This document shows, one piece after another, positions 6,683 through 13,330 of a stretch of DNA of 22,298 nucleotides. Numbering within the stretch: position 1 is the first letter of the stretch; every line of letters starts with the position of its first letter. The stretch covers positions 1 to 22,298 of IMG/VR virus record IMGVR_UViG_3300031997_000619; one strand, 5' to 3'. The notes under the pieces are model-generated. The model ran no database searches and was not told where the DNA came from. It worked only from the letters and a program-made list of their open reading frames with translations. Made by a program: the position numbers and the translations under genes. This DNA is from a virus.

Positions 6683-7416
6683 GCGGCTTCCCGATCGTCG
6701 AGCTGTTCGGGCCCACCCTGCAGGGCGAGGGTCAGGACATCGGCATGCCCTGCTACTTCATTCGGTTCGGCGGCTGCGACTTTCGATGCGGTCAGCGTGA
6801 CGACGGGACCTGGCGATCGGACGGGTGGGTGTGTGATTCGCTCCACGCCGTTCTCCCGGAGGAGGTTCGTCTCGCCCCCAAACTGAGCGTTGACGAGATC
6901 ATCAACAGTCTCGTCGAACTAACGCCCGGTCCAGACTGGGTCGTCTTCTCCGGGGGCAACCCCCTGCTACACGAGTTGGGAGACCTCGTCGAAGCTCTTC
7001 ACGACAATCACTACAAGGTCGCTGTCGAAACGCAAGGGACGATCTGGAAGGAGTGGCTCAACGATGTCGACCTGGTGACAGTGTCACCGAAGCCGCCGTC
7101 GACGTTCCAGAAGTACGGCGCCGGGACGATCGATACCTTCATGAAGCGTCTCAACGGACCTCGAGTGGTCGTCAAGGTCGTCATCTGGGACGAAGACGAC
7201 ATCAAGTGGGCGGAGTGGTTCCGCGACTGGGTGCCGGGTGTTCCCTTCTACCTGAGCGTATGCAACGACTGGCACAAGCCTGACGGCTCCGACGAGCTTC
7301 TCGGTCGTCTCAAGTGGATTCACGAGACGATCGTTGCTCGAGGGGCCAAGCTGGGAGACGTCCCGATTCTGCCGCAGCTACACGTGCTGCTCTGGGGGAA
7401 CTCCCGTGGTCGATAA
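6679..7416 (+). CDS. queE: 7-carboxy-7-deazaguanine synthase (radical SAM)
   Basis: A 245-residue protein whose frame continues upstream, but GTG 6679 overlaps the queD stop and starts the family motif PIVELFGPTLQGEG. It contracts 6-carboxytetrahydropterin to 7-carboxy-7-deazaguanine using SAM and a [4Fe-4S] cluster. The cluster cysteines read GGCDFRC and then, after 14 residues, VCDSLHAV (CX3CX14C). The usual radical-SAM motif is CX3CX2C, so a 12-residue insertion separates the second and third cysteines. The FSGGNPLLH glycine-rich SAM motif, VETQGT and SPKPPS are intact. It is probably active. Confidence 0.92.
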   Translation: MSGFPIVELFGPTLQGEGQDIGMPCYFIRFGGCDFRCGQRDDGTWRSDGWVCDSLHAVLPEEVRLAPKLSVDEIINSLVELTPGPDWVVFSGGNPLLHELGDLVEALHDNHYKVAVETQGTIWKEWLNDVDLVTVSPKPPSTFQKYGAGTIDTFMKRLNGPRVVVKVVIWDEDDIKWAEWFRDWVPGVPFYLSVCNDWHKPDGSDELLGRLKWIHETIVARGAKLGDVPILPQLHVLLWGNSRGR

Positions 7417-8023
7417 GACCGAAGCCTTCGTCGACGCTGTCATCGCCATTGACGATGCTCTTCTGCTGCAGTCGCTGGAAGGCGACATCGCTTGTATGCT
7501 CAAGGACCTCGGCGTCTCGATGACGGATGAGAACTTCGCTGAGACGCCTCGTCGTCTAGCGTCGTACCTCCGAGAGCACTTCCTGCAGGATGGCGAGGAG
7601 GAAGAGCAGGTCCAGAAGTTCGCTGCAGCGACCTTCCCGTCCGACTACAAGGGCATGGTGATCGTCGACGACATCGAAGCTCACGGCATGTGTCCACATC
7701 ACCTTCTCCCAGTTCGCTACGTGATCTCGATCGCGTACTTACCAGCAGAGCGTGTAGTCGGGCTGAGCAAGCTTCCTCGGATCGCCGAAGTGATCGCTCG
7801 TCAGCCGCTCCTTCAGGAGACGGTCACGACGAAGATCGCGGACACGATCGAGCGTCTCTTGGCTACGCCCCACGTCGCCGTAGTCGTCACGGGGATTCAC
7901 TCATGCATGGCCGTTCGTGGCGTCCGGCGACCTACGCCGGTCACGACCTCAGCAGTCCGTGGGGACTTCTTGCACGACCCGACGACGAAGACCGAGTACC
8001 TCTCACTGAGGGATCGCCCATGA
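7406..8023 (+). CDS. folE: GTP cyclohydrolase I
   Basis: A 205-residue protein from GTG 7406, overlapping the end of queE by 11 bp. It opens the GTP ring to give dihydroneopterin triphosphate, the first step of 7-deazaguanine synthesis. Zinc ligands are visible: Cys96 and His99 in GMCPHHLLP, and Cys167 in IHSCMAVRGV. The VVGLSKLPRI and TTKIADTI segments are conserved FolE motifs. A phage copy next to queDEC most likely boosts precursor supply beyond host folate needs. Confidence 0.93.
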   Translation: MVDKTEAFVDAVIAIDDALLLQSLEGDIACMLKDLGVSMTDENFAETPRRLASYLREHFLQDGEEEEQVQKFAAATFPSDYKGMVIVDDIEAHGMCPHHLLPVRYVISIAYLPAERVVGLSKLPRIAEVIARQPLLQETVTTKIADTIERLLATPHVAVVVTGIHSCMAVRGVRRPTPVTTSAVRGDFLHDPTTKTEYLSLRDRP

Positions 8024-8301
8024 CCAGCCCGGCTGACTTCTCGTCGTACCTTCTTCACGCAACAGCGTTGATGCGGGATCGAATGTTCGATCCCAAGAAC
8101 ATGGCTAAGCCGTCGATCCACGAGAAGTCGTTCGAGACCGTCAACACCCGTCTCGATCGACAAGTCTCGAAGCTCCGCATTGCGATCGGCGACGACGATC
8201 TCGAAGGAGCGTGGAGTGCTGCAGCTGACGTAGCCAACTACGCCTGGATGCTCGTTGTCAAGCTCGAAGACAAGCGAGCAGAAGAGGCAGAGCGTCGATG
8301 A
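8020..8301 (+). CDS. Small helical protein, MazG/DUF1599-like
   Basis: A 93-residue protein from ATG 8020 (ATGA overlap with folE). Its second half, with RLDRQVSKLRIAIGDDDL and then WSAAADVANYAWML, resembles the last helices of MazG-like and DUF1599 proteins, where an (A/E)-A-D-V-A-N-Y-A motif is typical. The acidic EExxE metal motif of a catalytic MazG is not evident, so activity is uncertain. A second protein of the same general type is encoded at 12180. It may process or bind modified nucleotides; this is inferred from context. Confidence 0.45.
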   Translation: MTSPADFSSYLLHATALMRDRMFDPKNMAKPSIHEKSFETVNTRLDRQVSKLRIAIGDDDLEGAWSAAADVANYAWMLVVKLEDKRAEEAERR

Positions 8302-8993
8302 GTACGATCCGACTCGAAGACACGACCCGAGGCCCGCTGACATCCTCGGGGACCAAGCACCGCGTGTTCGAAGGCCCGTTCAGCTACTATCGGACGTTCG
8401 GCGTCGGCGTCGATATCTTCGTGTTCGATACACCGAGCGTTGACGCCGACTGCACCCTCGACGAGTACGATCGATGGCTCGACGAACAGTACGAGCACAT
8501 CGAAGGACTTCGAGCGAAGGACGCCGTGCTGATCCTGCTGCCGACCGACCGCAAGGGTCACCCGTGGAGCAAGTCGGTCGCTACCGCCTCCTCTGCGATG
8601 TCCCACGGGTGGCAGCTGTTCCGCCACTTCGTGTGGCTCAAGCAGGAAGCGGACTTCCACCGATCGCAGTACGCGTTCCAGGACGTCTGGACGTTTCGCA
8701 AGGGCAGTCGGGCAACGAACGGCGACGCCGAAGCTCGCTACAAGGACGTCGTTCGCATCCTGATGCCTCACGACGCCGACAGCCACGTCGGAGCGTTGCC
8801 ATCGATCGTCATCGAGTACTTCCTCGCCCTGTGGGCGAAGGCGGGCGACCTCGTTATGGACCCGTTCGCCGGCCGAGGGAGCGTTATGGAAGCAGCACAC
8901 ACTCTCGGGCTGGGGTCGATCTCGTGCGAGCTCGACCCCGAACGAGCGGAGCATCTCCGCCAGATGTCCAGAGCGTTGGAGGGCAACGAGTGA
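8298..8993 (+). CDS. DNA methyltransferase-like protein with altered catalytic motif
   Basis: A 231-residue protein with motifs in beta-class amino-methyltransferase order. Motif IV comes first: VDIFVFDTPS, with DTPS at 44-47 where N6A/N4C methyltransferases carry DPPY or SPPY. The SAM-binding motif I is C-terminal: LVMDPFAGRGS (Asp188) and then SCELDPERAEHL. The SAM site looks intact, while the catalytic tetrapeptide lacks the second Pro and the aromatic residue. It may be inactive or may act on a different exocyclic or side-chain amine, for instance on preQ1. It lies between folE and queC with ATGA and GTGA overlaps, so it belongs to the modification operon. Confidence 0.75.
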   Translation: MSTIRLEDTTRGPLTSSGTKHRVFEGPFSYYRTFGVGVDIFVFDTPSVDADCTLDEYDRWLDEQYEHIEGLRAKDAVLILLPTDRKGHPWSKSVATASSAMSHGWQLFRHFVWLKQEADFHRSQYAFQDVWTFRKGSRATNGDAEARYKDVVRILMPHDADSHVGALPSIVIEYFLALWAKAGDLVMDPFAGRGSVMEAAHTLGLGSISCELDPERAEHLRQMSRALEGNE

Positions 8994-9739
8994 AAGCAGT
9001 CTCGCTTCTGTCGGGAGGTCTCGACAGCACTACCCTCGCGTACGAGCTTCGTCACGAGGGCTACGACCTCGTCTTGCTGAGCTTCGACTACGGGCAGCGT
9101 CACAAGAAGGAGCTAGCTGTCGCTTCGGACATCGCCAAGCTTCTCGGCGCTGAGCATCACATCGTCTCGCTCGGGGTCTATGCGAACGACTTCGAGTTTC
9201 AGGCCTCGTTGCCGCTAGCATCCGTCCTCGGGCCTAGCGTCCTTGTCGATCAGACCACGGCAGTTCCCGACGGACACTACGCCGACGAGAACATGAAGCA
9301 GACCGTCGTCCCGAATCGGAACGCGATCATGCTTAGCATCGCGTACGGCATCGCAATGGCAAAGGGAGCCGACGTCGTAGCGTTCGGGGCTCACGCCGGC
9401 GATCACACCATCTACCCGGACTGCCGACCAGGGTTCGTGGAGCGGTTGGGGGACACGTTCCGAGAAGGAGCTGCCTGGTCGCTCGCCGAGATGGATAGCG
9501 TCCCTCGACTCATCGGGCCGTATCTGTTCATGACGAAGACGGATATCGCCAAGCAGGCGATCGAGCTGGGAGTGCCGGTCGAGCTCACGTGGAGCTGTTA
9601 CAAGGGGGGTGACGTTCAGTGCGGGACGTGCGGGACGTGCTACGAGCGTCGTGAGGCGTTCGTCCTCGCCGGCGTTCTAGACCCAACGGAGTACCTCGAC
9701 AGCACGACCGAGTTCGAGGACCCGACGAAACCGCACTAG
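8990..9739 (+). CDS. queC: 7-cyano-7-deazaguanine (preQ0) synthase
   Basis: A 249-residue protein from GTG 8990, overlapping the stop of the methyltransferase-like gene. It converts 7-carboxy-7-deazaguanine to preQ0 with ATP and ammonia. The PP-loop SGGLDS (8-13), SFDYGQRH, VVPNRN and FGAHAGDH motifs are present. The zinc site is Cys203, Cys211, Cys214 and Cys217 (QCGTCGTC region). Length is usual. The last His codon and TAG stop lie inside copy 2 of the 112-nt element. Confidence 0.94.
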   Translation: MKAVSLLSGGLDSTTLAYELRHEGYDLVLLSFDYGQRHKKELAVASDIAKLLGAEHHIVSLGVYANDFEFQASLPLASVLGPSVLVDQTTAVPDGHYADENMKQTVVPNRNAIMLSIAYGIAMAKGADVVAFGAHAGDHTIYPDCRPGFVERLGDTFREGAAWSLAEMDSVPRLIGPYLFMTKTDIAKQAIELGVPVELTWSCYKGGDVQCGTCGTCYERREAFVLAGVLDPTEYLDSTTEFEDPTKPH

Positions 9740-9844
9740 AATCGATTCTCCCACGAGTTTCTACGAAAGATGATGAAGTGTAGCAGGCACAGGGAGAACT
9801 CGTGTCCTAATGAGTTCTAGTGCGGTTGTACACGATTCTACAAG
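9733..9844 (+). promoter_or_regulatory. 112-nt repeated structured element, copy 2
   Basis: This copy has the same length as 2581-2692 and aligns to it without gaps. It has several helices: an outer 9-bp stem GCACTAGAA (9733-9741) with TTCTAGTGC (9815-9823), an inner 8-bp stem CACGAGTT (9752-9759) with AACTCGTG (9797-9804), and a short CTAC/GTAG hairpin within. AGAATCG (9738-9744) can instead pair with CGATTCT (9833-9839), which competes with the outer stem and suggests a switch. It lies between queC and the GNAT-ACP-DltA-DpdA genes, ending 7 nt before the GNAT ribosome site. Confidence 0.65.
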
Positions 9845-9865
9845 TAGTCGAAGGAGTCAGATTCC

Positions 9866-10633
9866 GTGATCACTGTGAAACTGCCGCGAAAGGGGGTGAC
9901 GCCCGAGGCCGAAGTCGAGCGTATCTGCGACATCATGCAACACGCGCCGGAGCTCGGCTTCGTCTACAAGGCAGTCGTTCTCGACGCCATCGCAGGGAAC
10001 GATGTCCGCGGGACCCTGTGGGCCGTCTACGACAATGACGAGCCTGTAGGCGTCGCGATGATCGGTTCGCGAAGGCCGTACGACCACGTCTATCGCACAG
10101 GCGATGTCACCGTCGTCCCGGAGCGTCGTCGTCAACGATTCGGCACTTGTCTCTACACCGCAACCGCGATGCAGGGCATCCTCGAAGGTCGAAGGGAGGT
10201 CGAGGAGACCGTCATCGCGAGTCTCAGCCCGTGGATGGTCTACGAAGCTCTTGAGCGTGACCGGGGGACGGAGACGCGATTCGGGACAGACGGGCCCCCG
10301 AACTTCGACGGTCAACTTCGGATGGGGTCGGTCGACGGTCACGGCTTTCTGCGGTCGCTCAACTACAAGCACTACGGCACCCTCCCGATGCGTACCGGGG
10401 GCTTTCGCGACATTCAGCTGTGGTGCCACTCACCGTTCGACATCGACGACTACCTCGAGCGTCTCCCGGAGGACGACGTCGTGATCGAGCTTGCGGATCG
10501 GGAGCACGACTGGAAGGTGTACGATCGCAACATCGAGAACTACAAGAAGCACGACATGACCTTGGCAACGAGGGCAGAACGACTGAAGACGTGGGTGCTG
10601 GAGGGAGCTGATGGCCTCGTTCGAATTGTCTGA
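9866..10633 (+). CDS. GNAT-family acyltransferase
   Basis: A 255-residue protein from GTG 9866, with AAGGAG 9 nt upstream. Residues 50-100 form the GNAT core: WAVYDNDEPVGVAMIG, then the acyl-CoA/pantetheine-binding motif A at 81-99 (VTVVPERRRQ followed by RFG), then a long helix. About 150 residues follow that are not part of a minimal GNAT, rich in Trp, Tyr and acidic residues, which could recognise a large substrate such as DNA. The following genes encode a carrier protein and its adenylating enzyme, so the donor may be an aminoacyl-carrier thioester rather than acyl-CoA. Substrate is inferred from context only. Confidence 0.75.
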   Translation: MITVKLPRKGVTPEAEVERICDIMQHAPELGFVYKAVVLDAIAGNDVRGTLWAVYDNDEPVGVAMIGSRRPYDHVYRTGDVTVVPERRRQRFGTCLYTATAMQGILEGRREVEETVIASLSPWMVYEALERDRGTETRFGTDGPPNFDGQLRMGSVDGHGFLRSLNYKHYGTLPMRTGGFRDIQLWCHSPFDIDDYLERLPEDDVVIELADREHDWKVYDRNIENYKKHDMTLATRAERLKTWVLEGADGLVRIV

Positions 10634-10880
10634 GTTCGAAGCGTATCGCACCGTTCTAGTCTGGGTGATCGCGACTCTGAAGGGCGAGCTCGACATCGAT
10701 GCGTCCCCCGACACCGACCTCCAGAACGGGGAGATCGAGCTCGACAGTCTAGACAAGACGACTTTGCTCGTTGCAGCGGAGGAGGGATGGGCAATCGATC
10801 TAGGGACCGAGCCCATCGAGCGGGAAGTCTGGCAGACTCCAAGCACGATCGCGAGGATGATCGCCAGTGCTCTTGCTTGA
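10611..10880 (+). CDS. Acyl/peptidyl carrier protein (DltC-like)
   Basis: An 89-residue acidic helical protein from ATG 10611, with GAGGGAG just upstream. ELDSLDKTTLLV places Ser46 in the DSL motif that is modified with 4'-phosphopantetheine. The size and acidic helix II fit DltC and ACP proteins. It overlaps the GNAT gene by 23 bp and the DltA-like gene by 14 bp, so the three are probably made together. No phosphopantetheinyl transferase is visible, so a host enzyme would be needed to activate it. Confidence 0.82.
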   Translation: MASFELSEFEAYRTVLVWVIATLKGELDIDASPDTDLQNGEIELDSLDKTTLLVAAEEGWAIDLGTEPIEREVWQTPSTIARMIASALA

Positions 10881-12183
10881 TCGCATTGCGTACTGGGCGA
10901 TGGTCGCGCCGGGACGTCGGGCAATCGTCTCCCCCGACGAGCATCTCTCGTACGGCGAGCTCTGGCAACAGTCTGCGGAGCGTAGTCAGCAGCTCCACGA
11001 CCCGTTCTTAGCTGTCATCGGGCACAAGAGCCCCGACATGGTCGTCAGCTTCATTGCTGCGTTGATCGCCGACATCCCGTTTGTCCCGATCGACTCCGAG
11101 CTGACCCCGATCGCTCGTCAGGAGCGTATCCTGCACACGTTCGAAGAGCATCTCGCGCCGCCGGGAACAGCCTACATCATCTTCACGAGTGGCTCGACCG
11201 GCGACCCTAAGGGGGTGATGGTGCCTCGAGAAGCGCTCGATGCGTTCATCGACTCGACGATCACGGTTCACGATCTCCCGTCAGCTGAACGATGGCTCAA
11301 CGTCGCTCCGTGGAGCTTCGATCTCTCGGTCTTGGACACGTGGGTGGGTCTGGCAACCGGGGGAACGGTCGTGACCGTCTCTCGATCGCTCCTAGACAAC
11401 CCCGGAGCGTTGCAGCAGTTCCTCGAGCTCAATCCCGTCGACAACTGGGTGAGTACCCCGACGTTCGCTGACTACTGCCTCTCGCTCGCGAGGTTCACTT
11501 CCACCGAGATCCAACCTCCTCGTCGATTCTTCTTCTGCGGCGAGGTGCTTCGACCTTCGACAGTGCGAGCGTTGTACGAACGCTTCCCCGATTCCCTCGT
11601 CTACAACATGTACGGCCCGACCGAAGCGTGTTGTGCGGTCACGTCGACCCTCGTCACCCCGAAGATGGCGAGCAGCAATCTCCCGCTATCGTGTGGCAAG
11701 CCGTACCCCACGATCGACATCGTCATTGATCACGGGGACGACACTAGACCGTACGACCCCGGGGAGGTTATGCTTATGGGACCTCAGGTCGCGTGGGGAT
11801 ACCTCGGCACACAGAGTGACAAGTTTGCTGTACAGAATGGCCGACGAAGCTATCGAACAGGCGACCTGGGGTACATTGCGCACGGCGAACTCCAAGTCTG
11901 CGGGAGGATCGATCGACAAGTGAAGGTGCACGGCTACAGAGTGGAGCTGGCAGAGATCGAGCGTACTATCCGAGGGGCGGGGGCTTACGATGCAGCCGTC
12001 GTTCAGATGCCCGACGGTTCGTTGACGGCGTTCGTTCGACAAGTGACCGGCTCGAAGATTCGCGATCGACTTCGTCACGAACTGCCGTCGTACATGATCC
12101 CGAAGCGGATCGTCCGGCTCGACGACTTCCCTCGAACAGCGAATGGCAAGGTCGACTTGCTAGCGTTGAAGAAGATGGGATGA
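10867..12183 (+). CDS. dltA: DltA-like amino-acid adenylating enzyme (carrier-protein ligase)
   Basis: A 438-residue ANL-superfamily enzyme, shorter than typical DltA (about 500). All core motifs are visible: FTSGSTGDPKG (A3, to residue 116), WSFDLSVLDTW (A4, Asp152), NMYGPTEA (A5, near 247), YRTGDLG (A7), GRIDRQVKVHGYRVELAEIE (A8) and ANGKVD (A10, Lys428). It resembles DltA more than generic NRPS domains: APWSFDLSV, FFFCGEVL and TYGP/MYGPTEA..AVTS contexts are shared. Cys224 in FFCGEVL matches the DltA cysteine linked to D-alanine selectivity, and Asp152 matches the residue binding the substrate amine. It should adenylate a small amino acid and load the adjacent carrier protein. DltB and DltD are absent, arguing against teichoic-acid alanylation. 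Confidence 0.85.
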   Translation: MLLLDRIAYWAMVAPGRRAIVSPDEHLSYGELWQQSAERSQQLHDPFLAVIGHKSPDMVVSFIAALIADIPFVPIDSELTPIARQERILHTFEEHLAPPGTAYIIFTSGSTGDPKGVMVPREALDAFIDSTITVHDLPSAERWLNVAPWSFDLSVLDTWVGLATGGTVVTVSRSLLDNPGALQQFLELNPVDNWVSTPTFADYCLSLARFTSTEIQPPRRFFFCGEVLRPSTVRALYERFPDSLVYNMYGPTEACCAVTSTLVTPKMASSNLPLSCGKPYPTIDIVIDHGDDTRPYDPGEVMLMGPQVAWGYLGTQSDKFAVQNGRRSYRTGDLGYIAHGELQVCGRIDRQVKVHGYRVELAEIERTIRGAGAYDAAVVQMPDGSLTAFVRQVTGSKIRDRLRHELPSYMIPKRIVRLDDFPRTANGKVDLLALKKMG

Positions 12184-12530
12184 AGACCCCGATGACCCGA
12201 CCCGACGTACAGGGCAACCCCCGCTATCTCGAGCTGCTCGACTACATGCGGGAGCTCCACATCGCCAAGTCCGCAGGCTACTCCGGCGAGGGGCCTGACT
12301 CGTGGGCGAACTTCCGCGAAGCAGAGGGATGGGGCGTCAGCACGATCGAAGGCTGTGCGGTGCGTCTCGGCGACAAGTACAAACGAGCCCAGAACGTCTT
12401 TCGCAACTCGCAGCTCGATATGGTGGGGGAAGCTCTTCCCGCCACCCTGGTCGACCTGGCATCTTATGCGCTGATCCTACTGTGCCTGTACGAGGAACGA
12501 ACGGGTACGAAGCTCGTGGAGGTCAAGTGA
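12180..12530 (+). CDS. DUF1599-like (MazG-related) helical protein
   Basis: A 116-residue protein from ATG 12180 (ATGA overlap); a second in-frame ATG lies at 12192. The pattern SWANFREAEGWGVSTIEGC, then RLGDKYKRAQN, then LPATLVDLASYALIL follows DUF1599, an all-alpha family related to MazG and often found near phage nucleotide- or DNA-modification genes. Its biochemical activity is not settled to my knowledge. It sits between the DltA-like gene and dpdA, overlapping both, which ties it to DNA modification. Confidence 0.65.
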   Translation: MKTPMTRPDVQGNPRYLELLDYMRELHIAKSAGYSGEGPDSWANFREAEGWGVSTIEGCAVRLGDKYKRAQNVFRNSQLDMVGEALPATLVDLASYALILLCLYEERTGTKLVEVK

Positions 12531-13330
12531 AGACAGCGTTGATCCCGCCCGCTGCACATCTCGACGAGTTCGGTAGGGGCGACTTCCACCTTCTCCTCGG
12601 GCACGTCGACAGCTCCGAGTATCGAGCCCACTACACCGGGCAGGGGGCTCAGGGCGCGTTCATGGTGCTTGACAACGGAGCCCACGAGAACGTTCGGGGG
12701 ATGAACTCCCGAGCTCTGCTGCTTCGCGCTGCCGAGTTGGGAGCGTCTGAGGTTGTTGCCCCCGACGTTCTGTTTCGCTCGCAGTTGACGGTCAGTCGAA
12801 CCACGAAAGCCCTCGAGCGTTGGGCGGGAGTCGACCGAGAGCTGTTCGAGAGTCTCGGGCTGTCGGTCATGCTAGTTCCGCAGGGCGAAGACGCCTGGGC
12901 TTGGCGAACATGCCTTCAGTCGATTCTGTGGACATACGAGCGTCTCGCCGACAAGCACCCGGGCCTGTTCAAGGAGCCGACGATCGGCATCAGCAAGGAC
13001 TACATCCTGTGGCCCGGTGGTCTCTCGAAGCTCCTCGAGCAGGCGGTCATCCCGCTCGGTCACCCGGTCCATCTTCTCGGCTGGGCTAACGATCTCTGGA
13101 CTCTCGGGGAGATCGCTCACCGCTGGCCGCAGATTCGATCGACCGACTCCGCCCGGCCGTTCACGTACGCCTTGAGGGGGATCGCTCTAGACCCGACCGA
13201 TGAGGTTCCGACTTACGAGCGTCGTCAAGGCGACTACTTCGGGCTCGAGCTCACTCCTGACCAGATCGAGCTCGCCTGGCACAACGTCGGCGTGTTCAGG
13301 GAACTAGCGAATGATCATCGCGACGACTGA
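12527..13330 (+). CDS. dpdA: DpdA-like 7-deazaguanine-DNA transglycosylase
   Basis: A 267-residue protein of the TGT/DpdA superfamily, which exchanges guanine in DNA for a 7-deazaguanine base. Expected landmarks are in order: VLDNGAHE (Asp49, the position of DSGGFQ in TGT), VVAPDVL (Asp80), LVPQG (Gln119), GISKD, VHLLGWAND near 181-189, and RSTDSARPF with Asp207 as candidate nucleophile. It is far shorter than tRNA enzymes and lacks the four-cysteine zinc site near the C-terminus, as in phage DpdA. The start GTG 12527 overlaps the upstream stop. Position immediately before the DNA polymerase fits incorporation around replication. Confidence 0.85.
   Translation: MKTALIPPAAHLDEFGRGDFHLLLGHVDSSEYRAHYTGQGAQGAFMVLDNGAHENVRGMNSRALLLRAAELGASEVVAPDVLFRSQLTVSRTTKALERWAGVDRELFESLGLSVMLVPQGEDAWAWRTCLQSILWTYERLADKHPGLFKEPTIGISKDYILWPGGLSKLLEQAVIPLGHPVHLLGWANDLWTLGEIAHRWPQIRSTDSARPFTYALRGIALDPTDEVPTYERRQGDYFGLELTPDQIELAWHNVGVFRELANDHRDD

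Noticed and set aside
8075-8094. Perfect inverted repeat with 9-bp arms (GGGATCGAA / TTCGATCCC)
   Set aside because: It lies wholly within a coding region encoding ordinary residues (RDRMFDP) and is not repeated elsewhere; chance cannot be excluded.
9733-9844. preQ1 riboswitch, hammerhead ribozyme or tRNA
   Set aside because: The sequence lacks the A-rich tail and core of preQ1-I, the CTGATGA core of hammerheads, and a tRNA cloverleaf with a proper T-arm.
10867-12183. Part of a D-alanyl-lipoteichoic acid (dlt) operon or an NRPS cluster
   Set aside because: There is no DltB, DltD, condensation or thioesterase domain, and the flanking genes belong to DNA modification.
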